A DNA stretch of 64,000 bases from CAWKCE01 sp032127035 (GTDB taxonomy: Bacteria; Actinomycetota; Actinomycetes; JAHEKZ01). Location of the stretch: positions 1 to 64,000 of the forward strand of contig CAWKCE010000007.1 of the NCBI GenBank assembly GCA_963848085.1, read 5' to 3'. Below, one piece after another: positions 53,764 through 61,042 of this stretch (its first letter is position 1; every line of letters begins with the position of its first letter). The notes below the pieces were generated by a model. The model worked only from the letters and a program-made list of their open reading frames with translations, was not told the DNA's origin and searched no databases. Made by a program: the position numbers and the translations under genes.

Positions 53764-54188
53764 CAGGCGCCCCTGCACTCGGCGCAGATCCCGTGCACGA
53801 CGCAGTGGCTCATGTCCATGTCGAACGCATGCTCGGCCCGAAGCGTTCCCGCGAGCGGCCGGACCACCTCGAGGTCGACCGGGACGACGTGCCCGCAGCG
53901 GTGGCACACCAGGTGGACGTGGTCGTCTGCCTCGGCGGCGTGGTAGGTCGGCGCGCCGTGGCCCAGGTGGGTGTGCGTGACCAGGCCGAGGTCGGCCAGC
54001 AGGTCCAGCGTCCGGTAGACCGTGGACAGGTTGACCGCCGGGGACTTCACCTTCACCGCGGCGGCGATCTCCTCCGGAGTGGAGTGACCCAGGTCCCGCA
54101 CCGCCTCGAGCACAAGCTGGCGCTGGGGTGTCAGCCGGTAGCCGCGGTCACGCAGCTGGGCCGTCCAGTCGGGTGGGGTCTCGGTCAT
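53763..54188 (-). CDS. Fur family metal-responsive repressor
   Basis: The 141-residue protein has an N-terminal winged helix (RLTPQRQLVLEAV, then VNLSTVYRTLDLLADLGLV) and a dimerisation domain with metal-binding HLVCHRCGHVV and a C-terminal HGICAEC pair, giving the CxxC structural zinc site. The metal (Fe, Zn or Mn) cannot be assigned; the ACA HGICAEC end resembles Zur/FurB types. The ATG at 54188 is preferred over an upstream GTG. It shares an operon with ygfZ. Confidence 0.9.
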   Translation of the reverse strand: MTETPPDWTAQLRDRGYRLTPQRQLVLEAVRDLGHSTPEEIAAAVKVKSPAVNLSTVYRTLDLLADLGLVTHTHLGHGAPTYHAAEADDHVHLVCHRCGHVVPVDLEVVRPLAGTLRAEHAFDMDMSHCVVHGICAECRGA

Positions 54189-54193
54189 GACCA

Positions 54194-54709
54194 CTACCCG
54201 ACAGCGTCCGTGGCCGGCGAGACGCGGGCGAGGCGAGCCGACAGGTGGGGCTGCAGCGGTTGGGCCATGGCGGCCATGTCGTAGGCCCACATCAGGTCCC
54301 CCTCAACCAGGCCGTAGAGACGGTGACCGGCGGTGTACGGCTTGGCGTCCTCGACGCGGGCGACCAGGTCGGTGCGCAGCTCGATCTTGGCGCCGTCGAT
54401 CGTTCCCAGCCAGATCTCGACGAACCCGGTGGGGTGGCTGAGCAGGACCTCGAGGGCGCCCTCCGGTCGCGGCCGCCAGTACCCGGACTCGGTGGCCAGG
54501 TTCCGGCCGCGGCTGCCGTCGGGCTCGATCATCCAGCTGCGGGAGACATAGGTCAGGAACGGCTTCCCGTTGTGACCGAACTCGATCTCCTGGCCGAACC
54601 GGAAGTCCTCGATCGTCGGATAGCCCCCGACCCCCTCGCCGCGCCAGCTACCCAGCAGCCATGCCAGCGGAACCGCCGCCGGGTCGAGATCGGCGGGGAT
54701 CTCGAACAC
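54194..54709 (-). CDS. nitrobindin-like (FABP/DUF1794) haem protein
   Basis: The 171-residue protein matches the nitrobindin family of ten-stranded barrels that bind ferric haem and act on NO or peroxynitrite. It has LLGSWRGEG near residue 18, the ESGYWRP strand and the C-terminal HRLYGLVEGDLMWAYDMAA, which includes the expected proximal His. Cytosolic. The start is the GTG at 54709, one base after the stop of the tiny membrane-protein gene. The stop lies 5 bases before the Fur-family start region. Confidence 0.9.
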   Translation of the reverse strand: MFEIPADLDPAAVPLAWLLGSWRGEGVGGYPTIEDFRFGQEIEFGHNGKPFLTYVSRSWMIEPDGSRGRNLATESGYWRPRPEGALEVLLSHPTGFVEIWLGTIDGAKIELRTDLVARVEDAKPYTAGHRLYGLVEGDLMWAYDMAAMAQPLQPHLSARLARVSPATDAVG

Positions 54710-54811
54710 CTAGTCCTGACCTTGGTACAGCTTGTAGACGACGTAGATCGAGAACCACGCAATCAGCACCGAGACCGCGACCAGAAGCCCGGTGAAGAAC
54801 GTCTCCATCAT
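54710..54811 (-). CDS. 33-residue single-helix membrane protein
   Basis: This short frame encodes MMETFFTGLLVAVSVLI followed by AWFSIYVVYKLYQGQD: one membrane helix with a short charged tail. Its stop is immediately followed by the nitrobindin GTG, a tight arrangement that implies co-translation. A similar small gene occurs in this position in other actinobacteria, as far as I recall. Function unknown. There is little upstream Shine-Dalgarno, so a leaderless start is possible. Confidence 0.7.
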   Translation of the reverse strand: MMETFFTGLLVAVSVLIAWFSIYVVYKLYQGQD

Positions 54812-54841
54812 GGGGGCGAGTCTAACCGCCATGATTGCGCC

Positions 54842-55342
54842 ATGACCGACGCCCAGTCCCTGCTCCTGCTCGAGAACAGCGCCCATCGGCTGTCGGGGGC
54901 GGTGTACGGAACGATCCTTGCGACGACCGTCGTCGCCGCAACTGGTGGGTACAACGGCAGCCCGGAGCAGACGCTGCTGATCGTCGTGGTGACGTCGGCG
55001 GTGTTCTGGGTGGCGCACGTGTACTCCGAGACGCTGGGGGCACGCATCGTTGCCGGCCGAAAACTGAGCCGCAGCCGGGTCCTCGCCATCGCCAGCGGTG
55101 AGTGGCCGATGCTGCAGTCCTGCGTACCGGTGGTGGTTCCGCTTGTCCTGGGCTGGATGGGAGTTCTGGAAGCGGACACGGCCGCGACCCTCGCTGTCGT
55201 GGTGGGCGTCGGAGCGCTGTTCACCTACGGCTTCGTGATCGGGCGGCAGGAGCAGCTGGGCCGCTGGCAAACCTTGCTGCACGCGCTGACGACGGGGAGC
55301 TTCGGCCTGGTCGTGCTGGCGTTGAAGCTGTTCGTCCACTAA
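54842..55342 (+). CDS. membrane protein of unknown function
   Basis: The 166-residue product has four predicted helices, two of them paired around the HVYSETLGARIVAGRKLSRSRV loop, and ends with LHALTTGSFGLVVLALKLFVH. The pattern is reminiscent of VIT1-like or small transporter-like proteins, but the match is not firm. It is divergent from the nitrobindin operon with only about 30 bases between, so the two probably share a promoter region. Confidence 0.65.
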   Translation: MTDAQSLLLLENSAHRLSGAVYGTILATTVVAATGGYNGSPEQTLLIVVVTSAVFWVAHVYSETLGARIVAGRKLSRSRVLAIASGEWPMLQSCVPVVVPLVLGWMGVLEADTAATLAVVVGVGALFTYGFVIGRQEQLGRWQTLLHALTTGSFGLVVLALKLFVH

Positions 55343-55360
55343 GTGCGTGCGAGCGCTGCC

Positions 55361-56098
55361 TCAGGCGCGCAGCGCCGCGTGACGGAACAGCACGTCGGTC
55401 AGCCGGCCGCCGAACGCCGTGGTGACCGTGCCGCCCAGCTCGAGCGTGACAGCGGTGCGCTTCGGGAACTCGTCGTTGAACCACGTCGTCAAGTTCCCGC
55501 CCGAGGCGCCCAGCCGGCGGGCCGGCAGGCGCAGCCGGTCGGACAGCCAGTTGGTGACGGACCTGTCGCCTCCGGAGTAGTCGACGCAGGCCAGCGGCTG
55601 ATGGATCGAGACCACCGTCCGTGGACCGACGTCTGACAGGAACCGGAGCATCGCCCGCGTCTCGCGCTCGCTGGCGGCGCGGGGCCCGGAGTAGTAGCGG
55701 GTGCCCTTGTCCTGCAGGTGCCAGTCGGCGCCCGGGAAGTTGCGGTTGAGGTCGACGCCGCGTGAGTTCGTGCGGCTCCCGGCGACTACGCCGTCGGGGT
55801 TCATCGTCGGGACGATCCAGACCTGCACGCCGTCGGGCGCCCGGCGCTTGATCATGCGGTGCAGCGCGATCCGGTGACCGGCTGACTCGTCGCCGTGCAT
55901 GCAGCCGATGACGACGTAGCGGCTGGGTGCGTCGGCGGGCCCGATCCGGTACGCGGTGATCCGACGGTCGCGGTGGGTGCGGCCGATGACGTAGCGACGG
56001 GGCTCGGCGGCGCCTGCCGTCCCGGGGAGGAGGATGCCGCTGACCGCGCCGGCCACGGTGCCGGCGGCACCGCCCAGCAGGGTGCGTCGCGTGATCAC
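55361..56098 (-). CDS. exported M14-family zinc carboxypeptidase
   Basis: The 245-residue protein has a Tat-type signal (ITRRTLLGGAAGTVAGAVSG) and the M14 metal site HGDES (His and Glu), MNPDG, the substrate-binding NRNFPG, a third ligand in SIHQPL and the catalytic Glu in TLELGG. It probably trims peptidoglycan peptides or other murein-derived substrates outside the cell, like MpaA/DL-endopeptidase-type M14 proteins. GTG start at 56098. Confidence 0.9.
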   Translation of the reverse strand: MITRRTLLGGAAGTVAGAVSGILLPGTAGAAEPRRYVIGRTHRDRRITAYRIGPADAPSRYVVIGCMHGDESAGHRIALHRMIKRRAPDGVQVWIVPTMNPDGVVAGSRTNSRGVDLNRNFPGADWHLQDKGTRYYSGPRAASERETRAMLRFLSDVGPRTVVSIHQPLACVDYSGGDRSVTNWLSDRLRLPARRLGASGGNLTTWFNDEFPKRTAVTLELGGTVTTAFGGRLTDVLFRHAALRA

Positions 56099-56145
56099 TC
56101 GCCCATTGTCGGCAACACCCCCACCAAACTCGACTCTTCAGCGCG

Positions 56146-56628
56146 TCATGCCGGCGCGTCCTCGCGGGCGGGCGCGAGCGAGACCGTCCCGGAGCGGGCA
56201 CGGAGAGCCCGCCGTCCGAGCAGGTAGACCTCGCAGCCCAGGCAGAACCCGAAGGCCGCGTTGAGGAAGGCGGCGGCGAGCGCCAGGCCAACCGCGGCCA
56301 GCGCGACGACCGGAACGCCGGCCAGCAACGCGGCGGTGCCGACCGCAGTGAAGCCGAAACCGACGAGCTGGGCGAACCGCGGGGGCGCCTCGGCCTCGAG
56401 GTGGGTCGGCGGCGCGAGCCGGGGCCGTACGAGTCGCCGGAACAGCACTCCGTACGGCGCGCGCTGCAGCCCGCCGAAGGCGCCGGCGGCGAACACCGCC
56501 GTCTGGGCGGCCAGGAGCGCCAGGCTGAGGCCGGAGCCTGCGGTCAGCAGGACGAAGGCGAGGACGAGCGTGGTGAGTCCGGCGGCGAACCGCGGACCAC
56601 GAGGGTCGATGGTCGTGGGAGAGGTCAT
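56146..56628 (-). CDS. DUF4395 membrane protein
   Basis: The 160-residue DUF4395 protein has about four helices and a cysteine pair in FGFCLGCEVYL near residue 130. DUF4395 proteins are often neighbours of thioredoxin-like and sulfurtransferase genes and are suspected of roles in sulfur or redox chemistry, as here. The ATG at 56628 has AGGAG eight bases upstream. A leader peptide and a 48-nt hairpin lie just upstream in the transcript. Confidence 0.88.
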   Translation of the reverse strand: MTSPTTIDPRGPRFAAGLTTLVLAFVLLTAGSGLSLALLAAQTAVFAAGAFGGLQRAPYGVLFRRLVRPRLAPPTHLEAEAPPRFAQLVGFGFTAVGTAALLAGVPVVALAAVGLALAAAFLNAAFGFCLGCEVYLLGRRALRARSGTVSLAPAREDAPA

Positions 56629-56676
56629 GCGGGGAGCTCCTTGGTGGGTGAGCACCATCCGGCGCCATTTCCCGTG

Positions 56677-56724
56677 ACCTGCTAGGCGCTGCGCGCGCCG
56701 GGGCGCGCGCGCTGCCTAGCAGGT
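56677..56724. repeat. 48-nt hairpin element, copy 1
   Basis: ACCTGCTAGGC (56677-56687) pairs with GCCTAGCAGGT (56714-56724), enclosing a GCGCGC-rich inner stem. On the minus strand it lies between the Cys-rich leader peptide and the DUF4395 gene, so it may be an attenuator or terminator. A related copy is at 59025. Confidence 0.8.
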
Positions 56725-56767
56725 GGGAGCGCGGACGGCGCCACGGACGTGGACTACGGGCGCGGCG

Positions 56768-56845
56768 TCAGCGCGTGCAACACAGGGCGGTGGACACGCG
56801 GCACAGGTCGACTGCGCGCCGCTTCGTCAACACCTGCCCGGTCAT
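56768..56845 (-). CDS. Cys-rich putative leader peptide
   Basis: This 25-residue frame ends VDLCRVSTALCCTR. The LCRVS-x-x-LCC end matches the short leader peptides placed before sulfur or redox genes in actinobacteria; in mycobacteria, Cys-rich leaders of this type sense cysteine supply by ribosome stalling. It starts with the ATG at 56845, after the thioredoxin gene stop. A hairpin lies 43 bases downstream and then the DUF4395 gene. The regulatory role is inferred. Confidence 0.75.
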   Translation of the reverse strand: MTGQVLTKRRAVDLCRVSTALCCTR

Positions 56846-56915
56846 GCCCCGTAGCGTAGGTCGGTCTTCGCGCAGTGTCACCGCGAGTCCGTCAGGTGAG
56901 ATGCGCGTGCGCACC

Positions 56916-57338
56916 TCAGACGACCTGTCCGATGGCGGCGATGACGTCGGCCTTGGCCGGCACACCGGCCGCGCGACGCACGACTCGGCCGTCTGCGTCG
57001 AGGACGAAGACAGTGGGCGTCCGCATCACGTCGAGCCTTCGCACCAGGTCGAGCTGGGACTCGGCGTCGACATCGACGTGCACGACGCCGTCGACCATTC
57101 CGGCGACCTCGCCGAGCAGCTGACGCGTCGCACGGCACGGCTGGCAGAACGCGGATGAGAACTGAACCAGGGTCGCGCTGGCACCCAGTGGCACGCCAAG
57201 GTCGTCCGAGGTGATGTGCTGCCCGTCGGCTGCAACCGTGACCGGTCGGACCCGACCGTCAGTGCGGCGGCGGTACAGCCCGAAGGCAGTCGCCGCGAGC
57301 AGCACCGCGCCGAGCACGACCGCACCGACAGGCTCCAT
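56916..57338 (-). CDS. membrane-anchored thioredoxin-like protein
   Basis: The 140-residue protein has one N-terminal helix (residues about 4-20) and a thioredoxin fold with the FCQPC active site (CQPC) near residue 60 and a cis-Pro loop RTPTVFV. The domain may face the cytosol or the outside, depending on helix orientation. It probably reduces disulfides, perhaps together with DUF4395 in the same transcription unit. The ATG at 57338 has GGGGG upstream. Confidence 0.88.
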   Translation of the reverse strand: MEPVGAVVLGAVLLAATAFGLYRRRTDGRVRPVTVAADGQHITSDDLGVPLGASATLVQFSSAFCQPCRATRQLLGEVAGMVDGVVHVDVDAESQLDLVRRLDVMRTPTVFVLDADGRVVRRAAGVPAKADVIAAIGQVV

Positions 57339-57441
57339 GAGTCCCCCAGCGCATCCGGCCCGGCGGTGATTCCCGGACGACGCAGCAGATCCGCCCACCC
57401 GACGCATCAGACTGGGTAGGACGAGTAGATGAGGGGGAGCC

Positions 57442-57963
57442 GTGGGCTCCGGGGATCCGGTCAGCTTCGAGGAGTACGTGGCCGCGCGCGGCACCAGCCT
57501 GCTGCGGTTCGCCTTCCTGCTGTCCCGTGACTCCCACGCCGCCGAGGACCTCGTCCAGTCGGCGCTGGCGGACACCTACCGGCACTGGCGAAAGGTGAAG
57601 CGAGCCGACCACCCGGACGCCTACGTGCGACGCATCGTGCTCAACACCTACCTCGGGTGGCGGCGTCGCAGGTGGACCGGCGAGACGCCGGTGGCCGCCC
57701 CGGAGTCGGCCGGCTGCGCACCCGACCACGCCGACGACGTCACCTCGCGTGACGCCATGCGTCAGCTGCTCGACGGGCTGCCGCCTCGGTCACGCGCCGT
57801 CCTGGTGCTGCGCTACTACGAGGACCTCGACGACAACGCCATCGCGGACCTGATGGGCATCGCCCCGTCGACGGTCCGATCCACCGCCGCCCGCGCCCTG
57901 GCGTCACTCCGCCCTGCGGGCGTGACGCCGGCCGCCGACCCCGTCGGGAAGGACCAGCCATGA
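57442..57963 (+). CDS. ECF RNA polymerase sigma factor (SigE-family type)
   Basis: The 173-residue sigma factor has region 2 (FEEYVAARGTSLLRFAFLLSRD, AEDLVQSALADTYRHW) and region 4 (LLDGLPPRSRAVLVLRYYEDLDDNAIADLMGIAPSTVRS). This is the SigE-family ECF type common in actinobacteria. It directs RNA polymerase to stress promoters; its targets are not seen. The GTG at 57442 is preceded by GGGGGAG. The stop overlaps the next gene (ATGA), so the following membrane protein is probably its regulator. Confidence 0.9.
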   Translation: MGSGDPVSFEEYVAARGTSLLRFAFLLSRDSHAAEDLVQSALADTYRHWRKVKRADHPDAYVRRIVLNTYLGWRRRRWTGETPVAAPESAGCAPDHADDVTSRDAMRQLLDGLPPRSRAVLVLRYYEDLDDNAIADLMGIAPSTVRSTAARALASLRPAGVTPAADPVGKDQP

Positions 57964-59009
57964 CCGACTCCACCGAGCAGCTCCTGCGAGACGCCCTCGA
58001 GGCCGACGCGAGGCGGGCGCCGCTACCGACCGACCTGGTTTCCGAGGCCGTGACCCGGGCGCGCCAGCAGCGCCACCGCCGGCTGGCCGTCGTGGGCTCG
58101 AGTCTGGCCGTTCTGGCACTCGTCGGAACCGCCGCACTGTTCGCCGCCCGCCCCTACGGTGCGGTTCCCCTCCCCGGACGCCTGCCCGGAGACGTCGCCG
58201 CGCCGACCGTCGGCGAGCGGCCGCAGGGGCCGGCCTTGCAGTTCCGCGGGGTGTTCGTGCCCGTGCCGGCGGAGATGCTGGACCCGCAGGCCAGACGGTG
58301 CGGCACCGCTGTGAAGGACGCCGCCTACGTCTCCGGCGACGGGGAGATCGTCGAGGCGTGCGCGGCGCTCGCGCCGCACCCGGAGCGGCTGACCGAGGTG
58401 GTCCTGGAGCCGACGGGTGTGGCTTCCGTCGCCGAGAACCCGAGCACGTCGGTCCTCGAGGACGGCCGCACCCAGGTGCTGGCGTACGTCCTCGACCGGC
58501 AGCTGCGGCTGCGGGTCACCTCCCCGGATGCCGAACGCGCAGCCAAGCTCGCTGCGGGCATGCGCTTGGTCGAGTCGCCCGACGGCTGCTCGGTCGCCGA
58601 GCCGACGAGAGGCGTGCCAGCCCTGGACGGTGCTCCGATGATCGACGACTCCCTTGTCCCGCCCGGCTCCAGCGTCACGACGGTCTGCGGCTACCGCAAC
58701 GGCTGGCTCACCGAGTCAGCAGTACCAGGCGACCAGCAGGGACGGGCGATCGCCGAGCACCTCGAGCAGACCCCACCTGCTGGTTCCATTCCGCCAGTCT
58801 GCGATGCGGGTGATGGCAGCGCGTCAGGACCGGACTTCTGGCTAGTGACCATGGCGGCGAGCGGTGAGCCCGCGCCGCGCGTCTGGGTCTACGGGGGGGC
58901 CTGCAGCCAGGTCATCAACGGCCACGGGACCGTGCATGGCCTGACTGACGCCCTCTCCAGCGACCTGTGGGCGGTGGCTTCCGGCCCCTTTTGGACGTCC
59001 GGGGGCTGA
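57960..59009 (+). CDS. membrane protein encoded with the ECF sigma factor (possible anti-sigma)
   Basis: The 349-residue product has a short cytosolic N terminus (residues 1-40, TEQLLRDALEADARRAPLPTD), one helix (about 41-60) and a large extracytoplasmic part with several cysteines. Position and topology fit an anti-sigma factor for the adjacent ECF sigma, although no zinc-containing anti-sigma motif (HxxxCxxC) is present. The outer domain is unrecognised. It is followed by hairpin copy 2. Confidence 0.75.
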   Translation: MTDSTEQLLRDALEADARRAPLPTDLVSEAVTRARQQRHRRLAVVGSSLAVLALVGTAALFAARPYGAVPLPGRLPGDVAAPTVGERPQGPALQFRGVFVPVPAEMLDPQARRCGTAVKDAAYVSGDGEIVEACAALAPHPERLTEVVLEPTGVASVAENPSTSVLEDGRTQVLAYVLDRQLRLRVTSPDAERAAKLAAGMRLVESPDGCSVAEPTRGVPALDGAPMIDDSLVPPGSSVTTVCGYRNGWLTESAVPGDQQGRAIAEHLEQTPPAGSIPPVCDAGDGSASGPDFWLVTMAASGEPAPRVWVYGGACSQVINGHGTVHGLTDALSSDLWAVASGPFWTSGG

Positions 59010-59024
59010 CCCGACCGCCAGACG

Positions 59025-59072
59025 ACTTGCTAGGCAAGACGCGCGCGCAAGCGCGCGCTCCGCCTAGCAAGT
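59025..59072. repeat. 48-nt hairpin element, copy 2
   Basis: ACTTGCTAGGC (59025-59035) pairs with GCCTAGCAAGT (59062-59072) around GCGCGCGC-AA-GCGCGCGC. It lies between converging genes and probably terminates both. Relative to copy 1 the third base pair is changed on both arms (C-G to T-A). Confidence 0.82.
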
Positions 59073-59088
59073 GAAGTCGAGGGGTGGG

Positions 59089-60144
59089 TCAGGCGACAGC
59101 GATGCGGACCACGAGGTAGGCCAGGGGGGCGGCCAGCGCGAACGGCCAGACGGCGGAGGCCGGCCAAGTACGGAGAGCAGGCCCCGCCTCGGGCACCACC
59201 TGCCACGGGTCCCGTCGCGCGAGGACGTCGGCGATCAGCACCGGCAGCGACACCGTCACCCCGATGGCAGCGCCCACAGGAACCGTCACACCGGCGACCA
59301 GCCCGCCGAGCACCAGCCCGCTGATGAACCCCAGCGCCGGCACCATCACGGCGGCCACCGGTAACGCCGACACCAAGCGGGCCAGCGACGCCGCCGCCAC
59401 CGACAGCGCCGCGACGGTGACGAAGACGTCGCCGTCCGGAAGCCGAACGAGCACGGGCCAGGCGGCCATCGCCGCGACCAGTGCGCCCAGCGACGTCGTC
59501 GCAGCCAGGCTCACCGTCAAGCCGCCCCGACCGTCACGCCGCGCGAGCTGCTGCACCGCGCCCAGCAGGAACGAGGCACCGACGACCGCGGCGACCGGAG
59601 CCATTGATGGCGGTTCGTCGTCCAGCCACACCGCGACGTCAGCCGCAACGGCCACCACCGCACCGACGACCATTCCCCCCACCGGGTCTGCGGCGCCGAA
59701 GCCGCGGTGCCAGCCGGCAACCAGTGGCAGCTGCATCACCACCACGACCGCCAGGACCGCCGCCGCGCCCGACTGCCCGGCCAGCACCAGCACCAGGCCG
59801 GCCGCCACAGCCAGCACGACGCCCGGCCAGCGCGGGGCCGGGTCGGGCGGAGCATGCGAGCCGCCGGCGAACGGCGGCAGCACCTCGACCACGGCGCCGT
59901 CCGACAGCCCGAGGGATGCAGGGTCCCGTCTGCCGACCGGCTCCTCGTTCACCACCAGCGAGCACACCGACAGGCTGCGGCCAAACGCCGTGTCATGCGC
60001 ATCTCTCACGAGACGCAGCGCCTCGTCGAGCGTCCGTGCCGCCACCTGCTCGGTCTCGACGCCGGCCGCCGCGCGCATGCCGGCCCAGTAGCGGACGGTC
60101 ACGACCGGCTCGCCGCTGGTGCCCGATGGCGTCGGGTGGCTCAC
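59089..60144 (-). CDS. MoaD/ThiS-like domain fused to a multi-helix membrane protein
   Basis: The 351-residue protein has an N-terminal ubiquitin-like MoaD/ThiS domain (residues about 12-95: VTVRYWAGMRAAAGVETEQV, then VVNEEPVGRRD and LSDGAVVEVLPPFAGGS). Eight or nine hydrophobic helices follow. MoaD normally ends in a free GG; here FAGGSH is internal, so sulfur transfer through a terminal glycine is not possible without cleavage. Unknown function. Its start overlaps the hydrolase stop (GTGA), making a two-gene unit. Confidence 0.78.
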   Translation of the reverse strand: MSHPTPSGTSGEPVVTVRYWAGMRAAAGVETEQVAARTLDEALRLVRDAHDTAFGRSLSVCSLVVNEEPVGRRDPASLGLSDGAVVEVLPPFAGGSHAPPDPAPRWPGVVLAVAAGLVLVLAGQSGAAAVLAVVVVMQLPLVAGWHRGFGAADPVGGMVVGAVVAVAADVAVWLDDEPPSMAPVAAVVGASFLLGAVQQLARRDGRGGLTVSLAATTSLGALVAAMAAWPVLVRLPDGDVFVTVAALSVAAASLARLVSALPVAAVMVPALGFISGLVLGGLVAGVTVPVGAAIGVTVSLPVLIADVLARRDPWQVVPEAGPALRTWPASAVWPFALAAPLAYLVVRIAVA

Positions 60145-60926
60145 TCTTTCTCCTTCACGTTCTCCAGCGCCCAAGCGGCGATACGTCCCACGAGCTCCGC
60201 CGACGCGGCGTTCTCCGCATGGCCGAACCCGGGCTCGACCCACAGGGTGGCAGACCCGGCACGCGCCAGGTCCTCCGCGTGGTCGAGCGGGAAGTACGCA
60301 TCACTGTCGCCGTGCACCACGAGCAGCGGCACCGCGATCTGTGCGGCCGCCTCACGGGGCGACAGCGGCAGCGGGTCCCAGCCGGCTGGGTCGACTCGGG
60401 TCTTCCGCAGCGTGCGCGCCATCCACCGACCCACCGGGTGCTCCACGACGAAGTGGGCTCGGCGCATCGACGGCGTCCCCCGGTAGTACCAGCGTCCCGG
60501 AGCGCTCACCGACACCACACCGCCGACCCCGCCGACCATGGCGGCGTGCCGGAGGACGGCGGCACCGCCCATCGAGAACCCGACAGTGAGGTGCCGCCGG
60601 TAGCCCAGCAGACGAAGCCACCCCAAGGCGGCCTCGGCGTCGAGAACCTCCCGGTCACCCATCGTCGTGAGACCAGCCGAGCCGCCATGGCCGCGGAAGT
60701 CCAGCCCGACCACGCCAATCCCAGCCGACGCGAGCCATCCGACGACACGTCGGTAGCCCGCGTCAGTGAGCGACCCGGTGAACCCGTGCGCGACGACCGC
60801 CCCCAGGTCCCGCTCGCTCCCCGCCGACGGCGCATGAGCCACGGCCAGCCGGGTCGCGTCGTCGGTGACCAGCGTGCGGCGTTCGGCCCACGGCGCTGGC
60901 AGCTCCTGGGAGCGGGACGGGGACAC
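60141..60926 (-). CDS. alpha/beta hydrolase
   Basis: The 261-residue cytosolic enzyme has the nucleophile elbow GFSMGG, an acid in HGDSDAYFP and a histidine in GFGHAEN, with the HGFTGS oxyanion segment. It resembles small carboxylesterase or lysophospholipase-like hydrolases. It is co-transcribed with the MoaD-fusion gene. The GTG at 60926 gives a normal start. Substrate unknown. Confidence 0.88.
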   Translation of the reverse strand: MSPSRSQELPAPWAERRTLVTDDATRLAVAHAPSAGSERDLGAVVAHGFTGSLTDAGYRRVVGWLASAGIGVVGLDFRGHGGSAGLTTMGDREVLDAEAALGWLRLLGYRRHLTVGFSMGGAAVLRHAAMVGGVGGVVSVSAPGRWYYRGTPSMRRAHFVVEHPVGRWMARTLRKTRVDPAGWDPLPLSPREAAAQIAVPLLVVHGDSDAYFPLDHAEDLARAGSATLWVEPGFGHAENAASAELVGRIAAWALENVKEKE

Positions 60927-60984
60927 CGGACCAGTCTCCCGGGAACGCTCGTCCCTGGCAGCGGCTTGACGTACCCACCCCAGG

Positions 60985-61003
60985 CAAGGTTAGGCTTGCC
61001 TAA
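60985..61003 (+). promoter_or_regulatory. IdeR/DtxR-type iron box
   Basis: CAAGGTTAGGCTTGCCTAA matches the known IdeR/DtxR consensus TTAGGTTAGGCTAACCTAA at 15 of 19 positions, with a 7-bp palindrome (GTTAGGC-TT-GCCTAAC). It lies 40 bases before the iron permease ATG and overlaps a possible -10 element (TAGGCT), so iron-bound IdeR should repress the gene. Confidence 0.8.
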
Positions 61004-61042
61004 CTCGCTTCCCTGCGCTACCGATTGACCCAGGAGCACCGG

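Noticed and set aside
51039..53790. Core-like GTGCACTCG at about 51039 and TGCACTCGGCG near 53774
   Set aside because: Both lie inside coding sequence (the end of the DUF4012 protein and the Cys-x-x-Cys end of the Fur-family protein) and occur singly without the 32-bp step.
56677..59072. The 48-nt hairpins as tRNA-like genes or phage attachment sites
   Set aside because: They have no cloverleaf or CCA-like features and no integrase or direct-repeat boundary; they are simple hairpins with GC-repeat stems.
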